Shown piece by piece: positions 26,012 to 34,108 of a stretch of DNA of 39,633 nt (positions are counted from its first letter, which is position 1; every line of letters begins with the position of its first letter). Source of the stretch: Lachnospiraceae bacterium (lineage in GTDB: Bacteria > Bacillota > Clostridia > Lachnospirales > Lachnospiraceae); the NCBI GenBank assembly GCA_009774245.1, contig VSNM01000041.1, positions 1 to 39,633 of the forward strand, read 5' to 3'. The notes beneath the pieces are model-generated. The model worked only from the letters and a program-made list of their open reading frames with translations, was not told where the DNA came from and did no database searches. The position numbers and the translations under genes are program-made.

Positions 26012-26701
26012 TTAGCGTTCTTCGTGTTTGATACCTAACCCACATTTTACCATATTTGTGTACGCATTACAAATATGTTCGTCGGCTAGTTTCTCCGCAA
26101 GCTGTGTATTCCCGTCGCGAATTGCCTCCATAATACTCTTGTGCTCTGCCACAGCCGCGGCGCTCCTCTCGTGATTGGAGAGCGTCTGTTGCCGCTGCTT
26201 CTGCACATACTGGTGAAAATCCTTCAACAGATGTATCAGCATCTTGCTGCCGCACGCCTCATACAGACTCATATGAAAACGGTTGTCCAGCTCGATCAGC
26301 TGATCGTAGTGTCCCTTCTCCAGATGAAATTCACTCAGCAGAATAATCTCCTCGAGCTCCTCGATCTTCTCCCTGGTGATCTTCTTTGTCGCCCATCTCG
26401 CACACAGCCCCTCCAGAAGAGAACGAATCTCGTAGATATCCGCCACGTCCGTCGCGGAAATGCCAGTGACATACGCTCCCTTGTTTGGCACAATCCGTAT
26501 CAGGCCTTCCAATTCCAACTGCCGGAACGCCTCCCGTACCGGAGTACGGCTCACGCCCAGCTCCTCCGCGATCGCTGCCTCCTTGAGCTCATCGTTCTCC
26601 TGATATTCTCCATTCAGGATATCCTCCCTGAGTTTTCGAAAAACCCTGCCCCGCAGCGAATACTTGTCCGATGCGCCCTGATTCACATCATACTCACTCA
26701 T
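26012..26701 (-). CDS. GntR-family regulator, FCD subfamily
   Basis: The ATG at 26701 gives about 229 residues (MSEYDVNQGASDKYSLRGRV); longer in-frame starts would overlap the citrate synthase gene. The N-terminal winged helix contains KLREDILNGEYQENDELKEAAIAEELGVSRTPVREAFRQLELEGLI. The C-terminal FCD domain has IYEIRSLLEGLCARWA, the metal/ligand histidine pattern LDNRFHMSLYEACGSKML and a late AEHKSIMEAIRDGN. It sits between citrate synthase and icd on the same strand, 32 and 61 bp away. The palindrome TTGTATACAA over the -10 box of the citrate synthase promoter is a typical FCD-GntR site, so it probably controls this operon. Its ligand is unknown; citrate or another organic acid is a guess. 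Confidence 0.9.
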   Translation of the reverse strand: MSEYDVNQGASDKYSLRGRVFRKLREDILNGEYQENDELKEAAIAEELGVSRTPVREAFRQLELEGLIRIVPNKGAYVTGISATDVADIYEIRSLLEGLCARWATKKITREKIEELEEIILLSEFHLEKGHYDQLIELDNRFHMSLYEACGSKMLIHLLKDFHQYVQKQRQQTLSNHERSAAAVAEHKSIMEAIRDGNTQLAEKLADEHICNAYTNMVKCGLGIKHEER

Positions 26702-26733
26702 TTTATCACTCTGTCGCCAATCCTTTCCACATT

Positions 26734-28167
26734 TCAATTCTTTCCGATCGTGACACCGGGCGTCGAGATGCCTAGCGTCTTGCATCCTTCCCCGATAACC
26801 GCAAGCAGTTCATCGTCCGTGAGCACTGTAACCCTGCCGCTCTCATACTCCGCATCCACCCACGCTTTCACGTAGGCCACAAGCTCCGATGACTTACTGA
26901 TCTTGTCGTCATCCCTGAGCTTGTAGTAGGTATTGATCCAGTGCGCGATTCCTGCAAGTCCCGACGTGTTGGACACTGCGCACAGCACAGGTCTGTTGAG
27001 GAATTTCTCGGTGTCAAAAATATTGTAGATCTCCTCGTTCTTGAGCAGTCCGTCCGCATGGATACCCGCCCTGGTGACATTAAAGTTCTTGCCGACAAAA
27101 GGCGTTCTCTCCGGGATATGATATCCGATCTCCTTCTCATAATATTCCGCAAGCTCCGTGATCACCGTCGTGTCCATGCCGTTCAATGTCCCTTTCAGCT
27201 GCGCGTACTCAAAGATCATCGCCTCGAGCGGTGTGTTGCCTGTGCGCTCTCCGATGCCAAAGAGCGATGTGTTGACTCCGGAGCAGCCGTACAGCCAGGC
27301 CGTTGTCGAGTTTGTGACCGCCTTGTAGAAATCATTGTGCCCATGCCACTCAATCCACTCATGCGGCACGCCGGCATGTGTGTGAATCGCATAGATAATC
27401 CCCTGCACGCTTCTCGGAATGACTGCACCCGGATAGTTCACGCCGTATCCCATCGTGTCACAGGCACGCACTACGATCGGAAGCCGGTATTGCTCTGACA
27501 GCTTCATGAGCTCCTGACAGAACGGGACAACATAGCCATAAATATCCGCCCTCGTGATATCCTCCAGATGACACCGCACGCTGATGCCCTCCTCGAGGCA
27601 GTCCCGCACGACAGACAGGTAATGATCCATCGCCTGCCGTCTCGTCATTTTGAGCTTCAGGAAAATGTGATAGTCGGAACAGCTGACAAGAATACCCGTC
27701 TGCTTCATGCCGATCTCTTTGACCAGTTTGAAATCCTCCTTGCTCGCGCGAATCCATGAAGTCACCTCCGGAAACTGATAGCCGCGCTCCATACACTTGT
27801 AGACCGCATCCCTGTCCTTCTGGCTGTACAGAAAGAACTCACTCTGGCGAATCATACCGTTGGGACCGCCAAGCCTGTGCAGATAGTCATAAATCGTCAC
27901 GATCTGCTCTGTGCTGTACGGCGCCCTTGACTGCTGCCCGTCGCGGAAAGTCGTGTCCGTGATCCAGATCTCCTTTGGCATGTTGTGCGGAACCACCCTG
28001 TCATTAAACGGAATCTTTGGTATCTCATCATAGGGAAACATATTGCGGAACGCATTTGGTTTCTCCACATCCTGCAGTTGATACATGTGTTCCTCAATCT
28101 GCAGCAGATTATTATGATCATTCATGGTGACCGGCCGGTTTTCAAAATACTCGCTGTTGCTTGCCAT
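26734..28167 (-). CDS. Re-citrate synthase (isopropylmalate/homocitrate synthase-like)
   Basis: The 477-residue protein belongs to the DRE-TIM metallolyase group: WITDTTFRDGQQSRAPYSTEQI at the barrel start, VRCHLEDITRADIYGYV, HTHAGVPHEWIEWHGHNDFYKA with the metal-binding His pair, and GNTPLEAMIFEYAQLKG. Length and sequence resemble the Re-face citrate synthase described in Clostridium kluyveri and relatives, not the usual Si-type enzyme. Such proteins are sometimes mislabelled as isopropylmalate synthase or histone methyltransferase. The context (icd and a GntR regulator in the same string, no leucine genes) supports citrate synthesis. An AGGAGAAAG ribosome site precedes the ATG. Confidence 0.85.
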   Translation of the reverse strand: MASNSEYFENRPVTMNDHNNLLQIEEHMYQLQDVEKPNAFRNMFPYDEIPKIPFNDRVVPHNMPKEIWITDTTFRDGQQSRAPYSTEQIVTIYDYLHRLGGPNGMIRQSEFFLYSQKDRDAVYKCMERGYQFPEVTSWIRASKEDFKLVKEIGMKQTGILVSCSDYHIFLKLKMTRRQAMDHYLSVVRDCLEEGISVRCHLEDITRADIYGYVVPFCQELMKLSEQYRLPIVVRACDTMGYGVNYPGAVIPRSVQGIIYAIHTHAGVPHEWIEWHGHNDFYKAVTNSTTAWLYGCSGVNTSLFGIGERTGNTPLEAMIFEYAQLKGTLNGMDTTVITELAEYYEKEIGYHIPERTPFVGKNFNVTRAGIHADGLLKNEEIYNIFDTEKFLNRPVLCAVSNTSGLAGIAHWINTYYKLRDDDKISKSSELVAYVKAWVDAEYESGRVTVLTDDELLAVIGEGCKTLGISTPGVTIGKN

Positions 28168-28251
28168 CTTCTTTCTCCTCCGTTCTGATTCACTCTGTCC
28201 GGAACTGAGAATTCACAGCCTGAGCAGAATGAGATTTTGTATTTGTGTATT

Positions 28252-28280
28252 ATTGTATACAAATATACAAATCTTGTCAA
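28252..28280 (-). promoter_or_regulatory. citrate synthase promoter with overlapping GntR-type operator
   Basis: On the minus strand TTGACA (28275-28280), 17 bp, TACAAT (28252-28257). The perfect palindrome TTGTATACAA (28253-28262) covers the -10 box and adjoining spacer. Weaker half-sites TTTGTGTA (28242-28249) and TATACAAA (28264-28271) flank it. This arrangement predicts repression by steric block. The remainder of 28168-28330 is A/T-rich and shows no gene. Confidence 0.72.
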
Positions 28281-28330
28281 TATAAAATATTATGAAAAAA
28301 GGAGAAAAAAAAGAACAATCATATGTATAT

Positions 28331-29269
28331 CTATACGAATTCCGCCTGCGCAAACAGACGATCAAGCTGAAGCATTCCGGCGCCCTGCACACTCCAGCTC
28401 TGTCCTAAATCCGCGGCGGAGCCCAGAAGCAGCCGCCGAAGCTCCTTGTTCGTAAGCTGCGGATACTTCTGCAGACACAGTGCGCATGCACCGCTCACGA
28501 TCGGCGCCGACATGGAGGTCCCGCTCTTGGCAATGTATGGTTTGGTATTGTATCGGTAATTACATGATACAATATCTGTCCCCGGCGCCACAATATCCGG
28601 CTTTTTCAAGGGGTTAAGCATATTTGTGATAGATATATCCTTTCCGGGCCCCCTGCTTGAATACTCATTGCAGAGCCTCCCTCCATTTCCCTTATAATTC
28701 CCGTCATGACATCCGACGCAGACGCAGGCGCCGCACTCACTGATCGGCGACAATGTCATAGGATTGGGGCCTTTATTCCCCGCAGCCGCCACGATCATAA
28801 TATTTCTATCCCACAGATACCGCATATATTTCCGAAACGCTTCCCAGTCCCTCGGATCAATCCCATCCTCCGACTCCATCTCGATTGATATATTCAGAAT
28901 CCTGATAGGATATTTGTTGATCAGTTCTGAGATCCATACCAATCCTTTGGTAAGATTTTTCAGGCTGCCCCCTCCCTTTTTGTCCAGCACCTTACCGCAG
29001 ATCAATGTGCACTCCGGCGCAATCCCGCGGTATCTGCCTCGGGACATCATGCCACTCCCGCCCAGGATTCCGGACACATGCGTCCCATGTCCGTTATCAT
29101 CATAATACATTCTCTTGTCCAGTACAAAATCCTTAAAAGCCGCTACCCTCCCCCTCAAATCCGGGTGGGACGCCACTCCGCTGTCCAGAACTGCCACACA
29201 GACGCCCCTGCCCGTATAAGGCGACACCTCCCTGTGGTCACAGCCAATCATTTCGCGTACTCTGTTCAT
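28331..29269 (-). CDS. intracellular subtilisin-like serine protease (peptidase S8)
   Basis: From the ATG at 29269 (AGAGGGA site 7 nt upstream) the protein has 312 residues. The catalytic triad is visible: Asp in VAVLDSGVASHPDL, His in NGHGTHVSGILGG and Ser in KSGTSMSAPIVSGA, with the oxyanion Asn in VAAAGNKGPNP. There is no signal peptide and only a short lead-in (about 20 residues), so it looks like an intracellular subtilase without a classical propeptide. Residues about 117-145 carry a somewhat unusual acidic insert (IEMESEDGIDPRD). The gene is monocistronic by context; 29270-29406 upstream holds no feature I can name. Confidence 0.9.
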   Translation of the reverse strand: MNRVREMIGCDHREVSPYTGRGVCVAVLDSGVASHPDLRGRVAAFKDFVLDKRMYYDDNGHGTHVSGILGGSGMMSRGRYRGIAPECTLICGKVLDKKGGGSLKNLTKGLVWISELINKYPIRILNISIEMESEDGIDPRDWEAFRKYMRYLWDRNIMIVAAAGNKGPNPMTLSPISECGACVCVGCHDGNYKGNGGRLCNEYSSRGPGKDISITNMLNPLKKPDIVAPGTDIVSCNYRYNTKPYIAKSGTSMSAPIVSGACALCLQKYPQLTNKELRRLLLGSAADLGQSWSVQGAGMLQLDRLFAQAEFV

Positions 29270-29406
29270 TTTCATTCCCTCTGTAATTATCCATAAAATG
29301 TAACGCATCAAACCAAGCCGGCAACGCAGTACAAAGTCCTGAACTGCAATGAATAATTACGTTGTATCTTCACATTAATATATGTCGGAAATGCTCTAAA
29401 GTACAC

Positions 29407-29448
29407 AAAAAAAGTGTAAGGTCCTAATCATCACTTAGAACCTTACAC
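29407..29448 (-). terminator. terminator hairpin of element B and of the exporter operon
   Basis: GTGTAAGGT (29414-29422) pairs with ACCTTACAC (29440-29448). In minus-strand RNA the stem extends to 14 pairs with one G-U and ends in a run of at least seven T. It would end transcripts of the small ORF and of the MacB-like operon. Confidence 0.75.
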
Positions 29449-29473
29449 CCCTCACTGTCGTTCTCTGCAATTC

Positions 29474-29617
29474 CTAATTGCCGTCTTCCAGCATACTCTG
29501 AAAGATGTCTTTTAGCTCCTGCAGCTCTTTGTTGTCCGGCGTTTCATTTAAAGCCCTTTCAATCTGTGCCAGGGCAAGCCGGAGAAAACCCTGAAACTGT
29601 TTATTTGTCATTCCCAT
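29474..29617 (-). CDS. small protein of 47 residues in repeat element B
   Basis: The ORF starts MGMTNKQFQGFLRLALAQIE and ends QSMLEDGN. An AGGTGATT site stands 4-6 nt before the ATG, in the same place as in copy A; a second ATG at 29611 is possible. The sequence is amphipathic and helical, with no domain I recognise. It follows the exporter permease gene by 76 bp on the same strand. Confidence 0.5.
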   Translation of the reverse strand: MGMTNKQFQGFLRLALAQIERALNETPDNKELQELKDIFQSMLEDGN

Positions 29618-29693
29618 GATAATCACCTGTCTTTCTTTCCAACCAGTTTGCTACTAATATCATAATAACAGATTCTTCAAAAAGTGTAAAGCC

Positions 29694-31064
29694 TTATTCA
29701 TTTCGTATCGCCGCGAGCGGACTTAAGCGCATCGCCCGCAGTGACGGGATAAAGCCAGCGATCATACCGATCACGATCGCAAACACGATCGCAAGCGGAT
29801 TTAGCCATAGCGGAATCCGGCAGATCGCCCCCGTGATCCCCATGTTGGCCGTGGCATCGCTTCCGGCCACCAGCCCATTGATCACGAGGCTCAGCACATA
29901 GCTAAACCCGACGCCGACCACACCGCCGATAAAGCCAATAAAGCCCGCCTCCATCAGAAACAATCCCTGAATATTGCGGATATCACAGCCGAGCACCTTC
30001 ATGACGCCGATCTCCTTTGTACGCTCATAGATGGACATCATCATCGTGTTGGTGATACTGATCGCCGCCACCAGCATAGCCACTGCACCGATCGCACCGA
30101 GCACTGCCTGAATCATATTCATGCTGTCGAGCTCCTGCTGAATCCACTCCGCGGAACTGCTCGCATTGTAACCCATGTCATTGATCATAGTAGTCAATTC
30201 TGCCACATTTGCCATATCGTCAACCTGAACCACCATTTCCGAGTAAAACAACTCGTTATAGGGTTTTCCGTTTTTTCTGGTAGGCTGCCCCGGTATAGGA
30301 TTTTTCTTAAAAATGCGCTTTAGCTCAGCCTTCAACGCATCAATATCACAGAGAATACTCTGACCGTATCTGTTGCCCCACTCGCCAAATTCGCCGCCCA
30401 TCAGACCGCATGCCTCTATGATATACTTCTTAGGCTGCTTGACAGGCGTCGTGCCATCGCCTCCGTTCTGTGAACTCCAATACGCATCCTCATCAAAGAT
30501 CACAAAAATCGGATCATTCATCACGTCAATATTGGGCATCTCGTTATTGTCCCACCACGGGGAAGCATTTGTCTTGTCGACATAGAAATTCATCAGTACA
30601 TTATTTCCATAGAAAAACTGGAGCTCCGTATCTGAATCCGGCAGTTTCCCCTGCGCGATAGGAATATCCATCGTCGCCAGTTCCTCCTGCGTGATGCCAT
30701 AAATGTCAAGATATCCCCTGTACTGTCCCACTTTGGCAATGGCAGATATGTTCAGTTTCGGATATACCGCCTCGACATGCTCCATGGACAAAAGCTGTTG
30801 GATAAACGCATCATCGAGACGCTTCTCCTCATCCTGGCTGCTGCTTGACGAGTAATAATATCCCCCGGAATAAATCTGAATCTGCGTCATGGAGCTGTAA
30901 TTGGAGTAATTGTCCAGCATACTCTGCTTGAGTCCATTTCCGAGCGCTATCATCACAACGATTGAGGTGATACCAATGATCACCCCCAGCACAGTCAGCA
31001 CCGTGCGGAGCTTCCGCTTCCACAGATTGGAGATACTCATGCGCAGTAGATCAAAAAATTTCAT
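29694..31064 (-). CDS. MacB-like ABC transporter permease
   Basis: The 456 residues have the MacB layout: an N-terminal helix (about 20-42, GVIIGITSIVVMIALGNGL), an extracytoplasmic MacB_PCD domain (about 45-330) and three C-terminal helices in an FtsX domain (about 335-450), with the conserved ERTKEIGVMKVLG loop and a final LSPLAAIRNE. The extracytoplasmic part has a Tyr/Ser-rich patch near residue 70 (GGYYYSSSSSQDEE). The start codon overlaps the stop of the CARDB-like gene in an ATGA, which points to coupled translation. It works with the ATPase at 33086-33856; cargo unknown. Confidence 0.92.
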   Translation of the reverse strand: MKFFDLLRMSISNLWKRKLRTVLTVLGVIIGITSIVVMIALGNGLKQSMLDNYSNYSSMTQIQIYSGGYYYSSSSSQDEEKRLDDAFIQQLLSMEHVEAVYPKLNISAIAKVGQYRGYLDIYGITQEELATMDIPIAQGKLPDSDTELQFFYGNNVLMNFYVDKTNASPWWDNNEMPNIDVMNDPIFVIFDEDAYWSSQNGGDGTTPVKQPKKYIIEACGLMGGEFGEWGNRYGQSILCDIDALKAELKRIFKKNPIPGQPTRKNGKPYNELFYSEMVVQVDDMANVAELTTMINDMGYNASSSAEWIQQELDSMNMIQAVLGAIGAVAMLVAAISITNTMMMSIYERTKEIGVMKVLGCDIRNIQGLFLMEAGFIGFIGGVVGVGFSYVLSLVINGLVAGSDATANMGITGAICRIPLWLNPLAIVFAIVIGMIAGFIPSLRAMRLSPLAAIRNE

Positions 31065-33061
31065 GATTCATCATCCCCATCCAGCAAATCCATATCCTCC
31101 TGATGTTTCTTTGCCTTTCTCTTCTTTGATATAACAACGGTAATAATCACAATCACTGCGACAACCGCCGCCACAATCCCAATGATCGCCACCAGCGGAA
31201 CTTTTTTCTGAGCATTCTCATCTTCCACAGGCTCCATTGGGATATCCTCCATCATGCCCTCGTCAAACGTCATCTCATATACACTGAGATTCAAGTCCTT
31301 CTCATAGCGCGTCTCGTTTCCCGCCTCATCCTCATACGTGATCACCGCTTTCACAATACCGTCGCCCATATCCGGCGCGATACCTGTCAGCATGGAATCG
31401 ACATTTCCGGTGTTGCCCGGTGCGATATTTCCGAGATAGGTGACTCCGCTGTCCACGGTATCGCTCTCATAATTCACCTTCACATTAAACAACGTTGTCT
31501 TGCCGGTATTAAAAATACTGAACATAACATTGGACTGCTCGCCGACTGCGATCGACTCCGGCATGATCTCCGCAGTTCCCGTGTCAAGCTTCGCCTCCTG
31601 TTTGATCGGCACGGATACATGCGCAACGTCGGTCAGATTCACCTGATCATCCGTATCGTACTTCATATTGACCGTGAGCACATACGGCTTCTGGGAGAGG
31701 TCTGACTTCGCCTCCATCTCGATACTCATATCGTATGTCTCTCCCGGCGCGATTCTGTCCTTGTAGACAGAGCTGGAGCCTGACGTCGGCAGAAATGCTG
31801 CATACGTGGCATCCGCATCTTTCCCCTCCACCGTCGCTTCCATATTAAAGAGGATGTTCTCGACTGCAGTCGTCTTGGAAGTGTTCTTGACACTCACCGT
31901 CAGATTGAAGGTGGAACCCGCATAGACCTCACCCGGATCTGTGCTGTATCCTGTCACGATAATACGGGGATTTGCCGCCTTCGTGTCCTCCTCCTCATCA
32001 GGATCTTTGATCAGCTGCTTCTTCGGATCAGAACCCTTCACATTGATATAGGTCGTGATATCCGTCTCCACCAGCGCCCCGTTCTGGTAATAGGTCGCAT
32101 GGAACGGCAGCGGATAACAGCCTGTCAGCACATCATTTCTGACATTAAAGTACCAGCCGACATCCATGCGCTTATTGAACGCATCTGTCGTGTTATCCGC
32201 GGCCTGTATGATCTGTATGGTCTGTGCATCATATGCCTGACCGATATTAAAGGGCCACTTTGTCTTGTCATTCGATACTGTTGGCGTCACCACGACATCC
32301 GTGATATCTGTCTTGCCAAGGTTGATCAGTGACAATACCACAAAGGTCTGCTCTCCATATTGAACATCCAGGATAGGAACCTCGTTGGAGAGCATCAGAA
32401 ACTTCTCTGTTCCTGTCATGTTTTCCTTAGCGATCTCAGCCAGATATCCCTCGATCTCAGCCTCATAGCTCGTCAGCTCTGACATGGTAAGTCCTGCATT
32501 TTTCATATAACTCATCGCGCTGTTATAAATCTTGTCCATGCGTTTGATCTTCTCGTCCGAGAGCTTGTAGAGAATCTTCAGATCTGAATAATACCGGTTC
32601 AACTCTCCCCTGATCTGATCCTTCCACGCGTCCGACGCATACTGGTCGCTGGGTTCACTGCCCGAACTACTGCCGCCGGAACTGCTCCCCGAACTGTCAC
32701 TCTCCGGTTCGCTGCTCTCCGGTTCGCTGCTTGGCGGAGTGCTGTTCTCCGAATTGCCTGACTGTGCAGCAGACATATCAGCCTCCGGCGTATTGGTTTT
32801 TCCATCACTGCTATCTGCTGAAACTGAAGGTCCACTTACCGCGTTGGCATCCTGCAATGTGTTGCCATTTGATTGCATGCCATTATCCAAACCTGTGTTC
32901 TTATCATCATTGTTTCCACCTTGCGAATCTGGTGATTCCGGCGTTTCTGATGATTCCGGTGTCTGTGCACTCTCCGTCTCCGACGCATACACCATTACCG
33001 TATTCCCACACAGCATGACTGTTGTCAGCATCACAATCAATGCCTTTTTTAATTTTATCAT
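31061..33061 (-). CDS. membrane-anchored CARDB/COG1361-like extracytoplasmic protein
   Basis: About 666 residues from the ATG at 33061 (GGAGG 6 nt upstream). The order is a signal peptide (1-26), a Ser/Glu/Pro/Asn-rich low-complexity region (about 27-150), a helical segment (about 150-235), several beta-rich Ig-like stretches of CARDB/COG1361 type (for example VVLSLINLGKTDITDVVV, FNLTVSVKNTSKTTAVENI and VMFSIFNTGKTTLFNVKVNY), then a C-terminal membrane helix (about 630-650) with a basic stop-transfer and an acidic tail. It lies between the ATPase and permease genes and overlaps the latter by 4 bp, so it is probably a fixed subunit of the exporter, in the place where MacA-type adaptors are found in other bacteria. 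That role is inference. Confidence 0.8.
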   Translation of the reverse strand: MIKLKKALIVMLTTVMLCGNTVMVYASETESAQTPESSETPESPDSQGGNNDDKNTGLDNGMQSNGNTLQDANAVSGPSVSADSSDGKTNTPEADMSAAQSGNSENSTPPSSEPESSEPESDSSGSSSGGSSSGSEPSDQYASDAWKDQIRGELNRYYSDLKILYKLSDEKIKRMDKIYNSAMSYMKNAGLTMSELTSYEAEIEGYLAEIAKENMTGTEKFLMLSNEVPILDVQYGEQTFVVLSLINLGKTDITDVVVTPTVSNDKTKWPFNIGQAYDAQTIQIIQAADNTTDAFNKRMDVGWYFNVRNDVLTGCYPLPFHATYYQNGALVETDITTYINVKGSDPKKQLIKDPDEEEDTKAANPRIIVTGYSTDPGEVYAGSTFNLTVSVKNTSKTTAVENILFNMEATVEGKDADATYAAFLPTSGSSSVYKDRIAPGETYDMSIEMEAKSDLSQKPYVLTVNMKYDTDDQVNLTDVAHVSVPIKQEAKLDTGTAEIMPESIAVGEQSNVMFSIFNTGKTTLFNVKVNYESDTVDSGVTYLGNIAPGNTGNVDSMLTGIAPDMGDGIVKAVITYEDEAGNETRYEKDLNLSVYEMTFDEGMMEDIPMEPVEDENAQKKVPLVAIIGIVAAVVAVIVIITVVISKKRKAKKHQEDMDLLDGDDES

Positions 33062-33085
33062 GTTCTTCCTCCATTCCACTTTCGT

Positions 33086-33856
33086 CTATAATTCCCCTTT
33101 TTTATCTGTCTGATCGATCTGTGCTTTTTCCAGAGAAACTGCATTGGCATTCTCTGTATTGTCAACCATATCCACGATCTTGCCATCCACAATCCGGATA
33201 ATCTTGTCCGCAAATCCCGCCAGCGTATTGTCATGCGTTACCATGATCAGCGTCCGCTTCTGCTCTCGCACGACACTCTGCATCAGATTCATGATCTCCC
33301 TCGATGTGTTGGAATCCAGATTGCCGGTCGGCTCATCCGCAAAGATGATCTCAGGATTCACTACGAGCGCCCGCGCAACACCGACACGCTGCTGCTGTCC
33401 GCCCGACATCTGATTGGGTTTATGGTCCCAGTATTTGTCAAGTCCGACCATATGTACCATCTTTTTTGCCCGCTTCGTACGCTCCTTCTTGGAAACCCCC
33501 TGAAACGTCAACGGAAGCGCTACATTTTCCACCGCATTCATTGTTCCCATCAAATTAAATGACTGGAAAATAAAACCAATATGCTCCCTCCGAAACCGGA
33601 CGAGCTGGTTCTCATTTTTGGTCTCCATATGTTCGCCGCCAATAATGATCTCACCCTTTGTAGGTTTTTCCAGACCGGCAAGCATATTCAGGAGCGTCGA
33701 TTTACCTGAACCCGACGTGCCGACAATGGCGCAGAACTCACCGCGGTTAATGCTGAAGCTCACTCCGTTCAGAGCGCGCACCCTGTTCTCACCGATGCGG
33801 TATACTTTATATAAATCCTTCACTGTGATGACCGGTCCGGATCGATTTTTCGTCAT
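33086..33856 (-). CDS. MacB/LolD-type ABC transporter ATPase
   Basis: The 256 residues hold one ABC domain: Walker A GTSGSGKST, Q-loop FIFQSFNLMGTMNAVENVALPL, signature MSGGQQQRVGVARAL, Walker B IIFADEPTGNLD and the H-loop MVTHD. This is the lipoprotein-release/MacB class. The ATG follows a GGGGGGAG site. A 24-bp gap leads to the CARDB-like gene, so the three genes form one operon with the promoter at 33954-33982. Confidence 0.95.
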   Translation of the reverse strand: MTKNRSGPVITVKDLYKVYRIGENRVRALNGVSFSINRGEFCAIVGTSGSGKSTLLNMLAGLEKPTKGEIIIGGEHMETKNENQLVRFRREHIGFIFQSFNLMGTMNAVENVALPLTFQGVSKKERTKRAKKMVHMVGLDKYWDHKPNQMSGGQQQRVGVARALVVNPEIIFADEPTGNLDSNTSREIMNLMQSVVREQKRTLIMVTHDNTLAGFADKIIRIVDGKIVDMVDNTENANAVSLEKAQIDQTDKKGEL

Positions 33857-33910
33857 CGAACTCCCCCCCTTTTTACTGTCTCTCTATCTATAACATTTTA
33901 ATCTACTATA

Positions 33911-33935
33911 ACTGTATCGTCTGAACTAATACAGT
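33911..33935. promoter_or_regulatory. inverted repeat in the leader of the exporter operon
   Basis: ACTGTAT (33911-33917) and ATACAGT (33929-33935) form an 7-bp inverted repeat around an 11-nt centre, about 20 bp downstream of the -10 box. It could be an operator or an RNA hairpin. No cognate regulator gene is adjacent. Confidence 0.35.
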
Positions 33936-33953
33936 CATACATTTTCCACTGAA

Positions 33954-33982
33954 ATCATAGCACACATTATGCAAAGTTGCAA
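33954..33982 (-). promoter_or_regulatory. promoter of the MacB-like exporter operon
   Basis: On the minus strand TTGCAA (33977-33982) and TATGAT (33954-33959) are 17 bp apart, about 97 bp before the ATPase start. It lies between the surface-gene terminator and the exporter genes. Confidence 0.6.
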
Positions 33983-34030
33983 CACCTACTTGAAGAAACA
34001 CCGGCACTTTTGTCAAGAGAGTGTATACTC

Positions 34031-34070
34031 AAAAAACAGGAAAACAATCTGAAAACCAGTTGTTTCCCTG
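34031..34070 (-). terminator. terminator of the surface-protein gene string
   Basis: In minus-strand RNA CAGGGAAACAA (34070-34060) pairs with TTGTTTTCCTG (34047-34037) over 11 pairs with one G-U, followed by six T. It lies about 40 bp past the stop of the SH3-like gene and separates the surface genes from the exporter operon. Confidence 0.8.
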
Positions 34071-34108
34071 CTTTATGTCCTCCAGGCAAAAGCCTTGATT
34101 TGCCAGAG

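Larger units (their letters stand above)
29407..29693 (-). repeat. small-ORF element, copy B
   Basis: Same order as copy A: end motif GGCTTTACACTTTTTGAAGA at the high-coordinate side, conserved AATCTGTTAT, AAAGAAAGACAGGTGATT ribosome region, 47-codon ORF, then a hairpin. The two leaders are 76-78 nt long and align almost throughout, while the hairpin stems differ by compensating changes. The high-coordinate end touches the stop codon of the permease gene at 29694. Confidence 0.55.
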
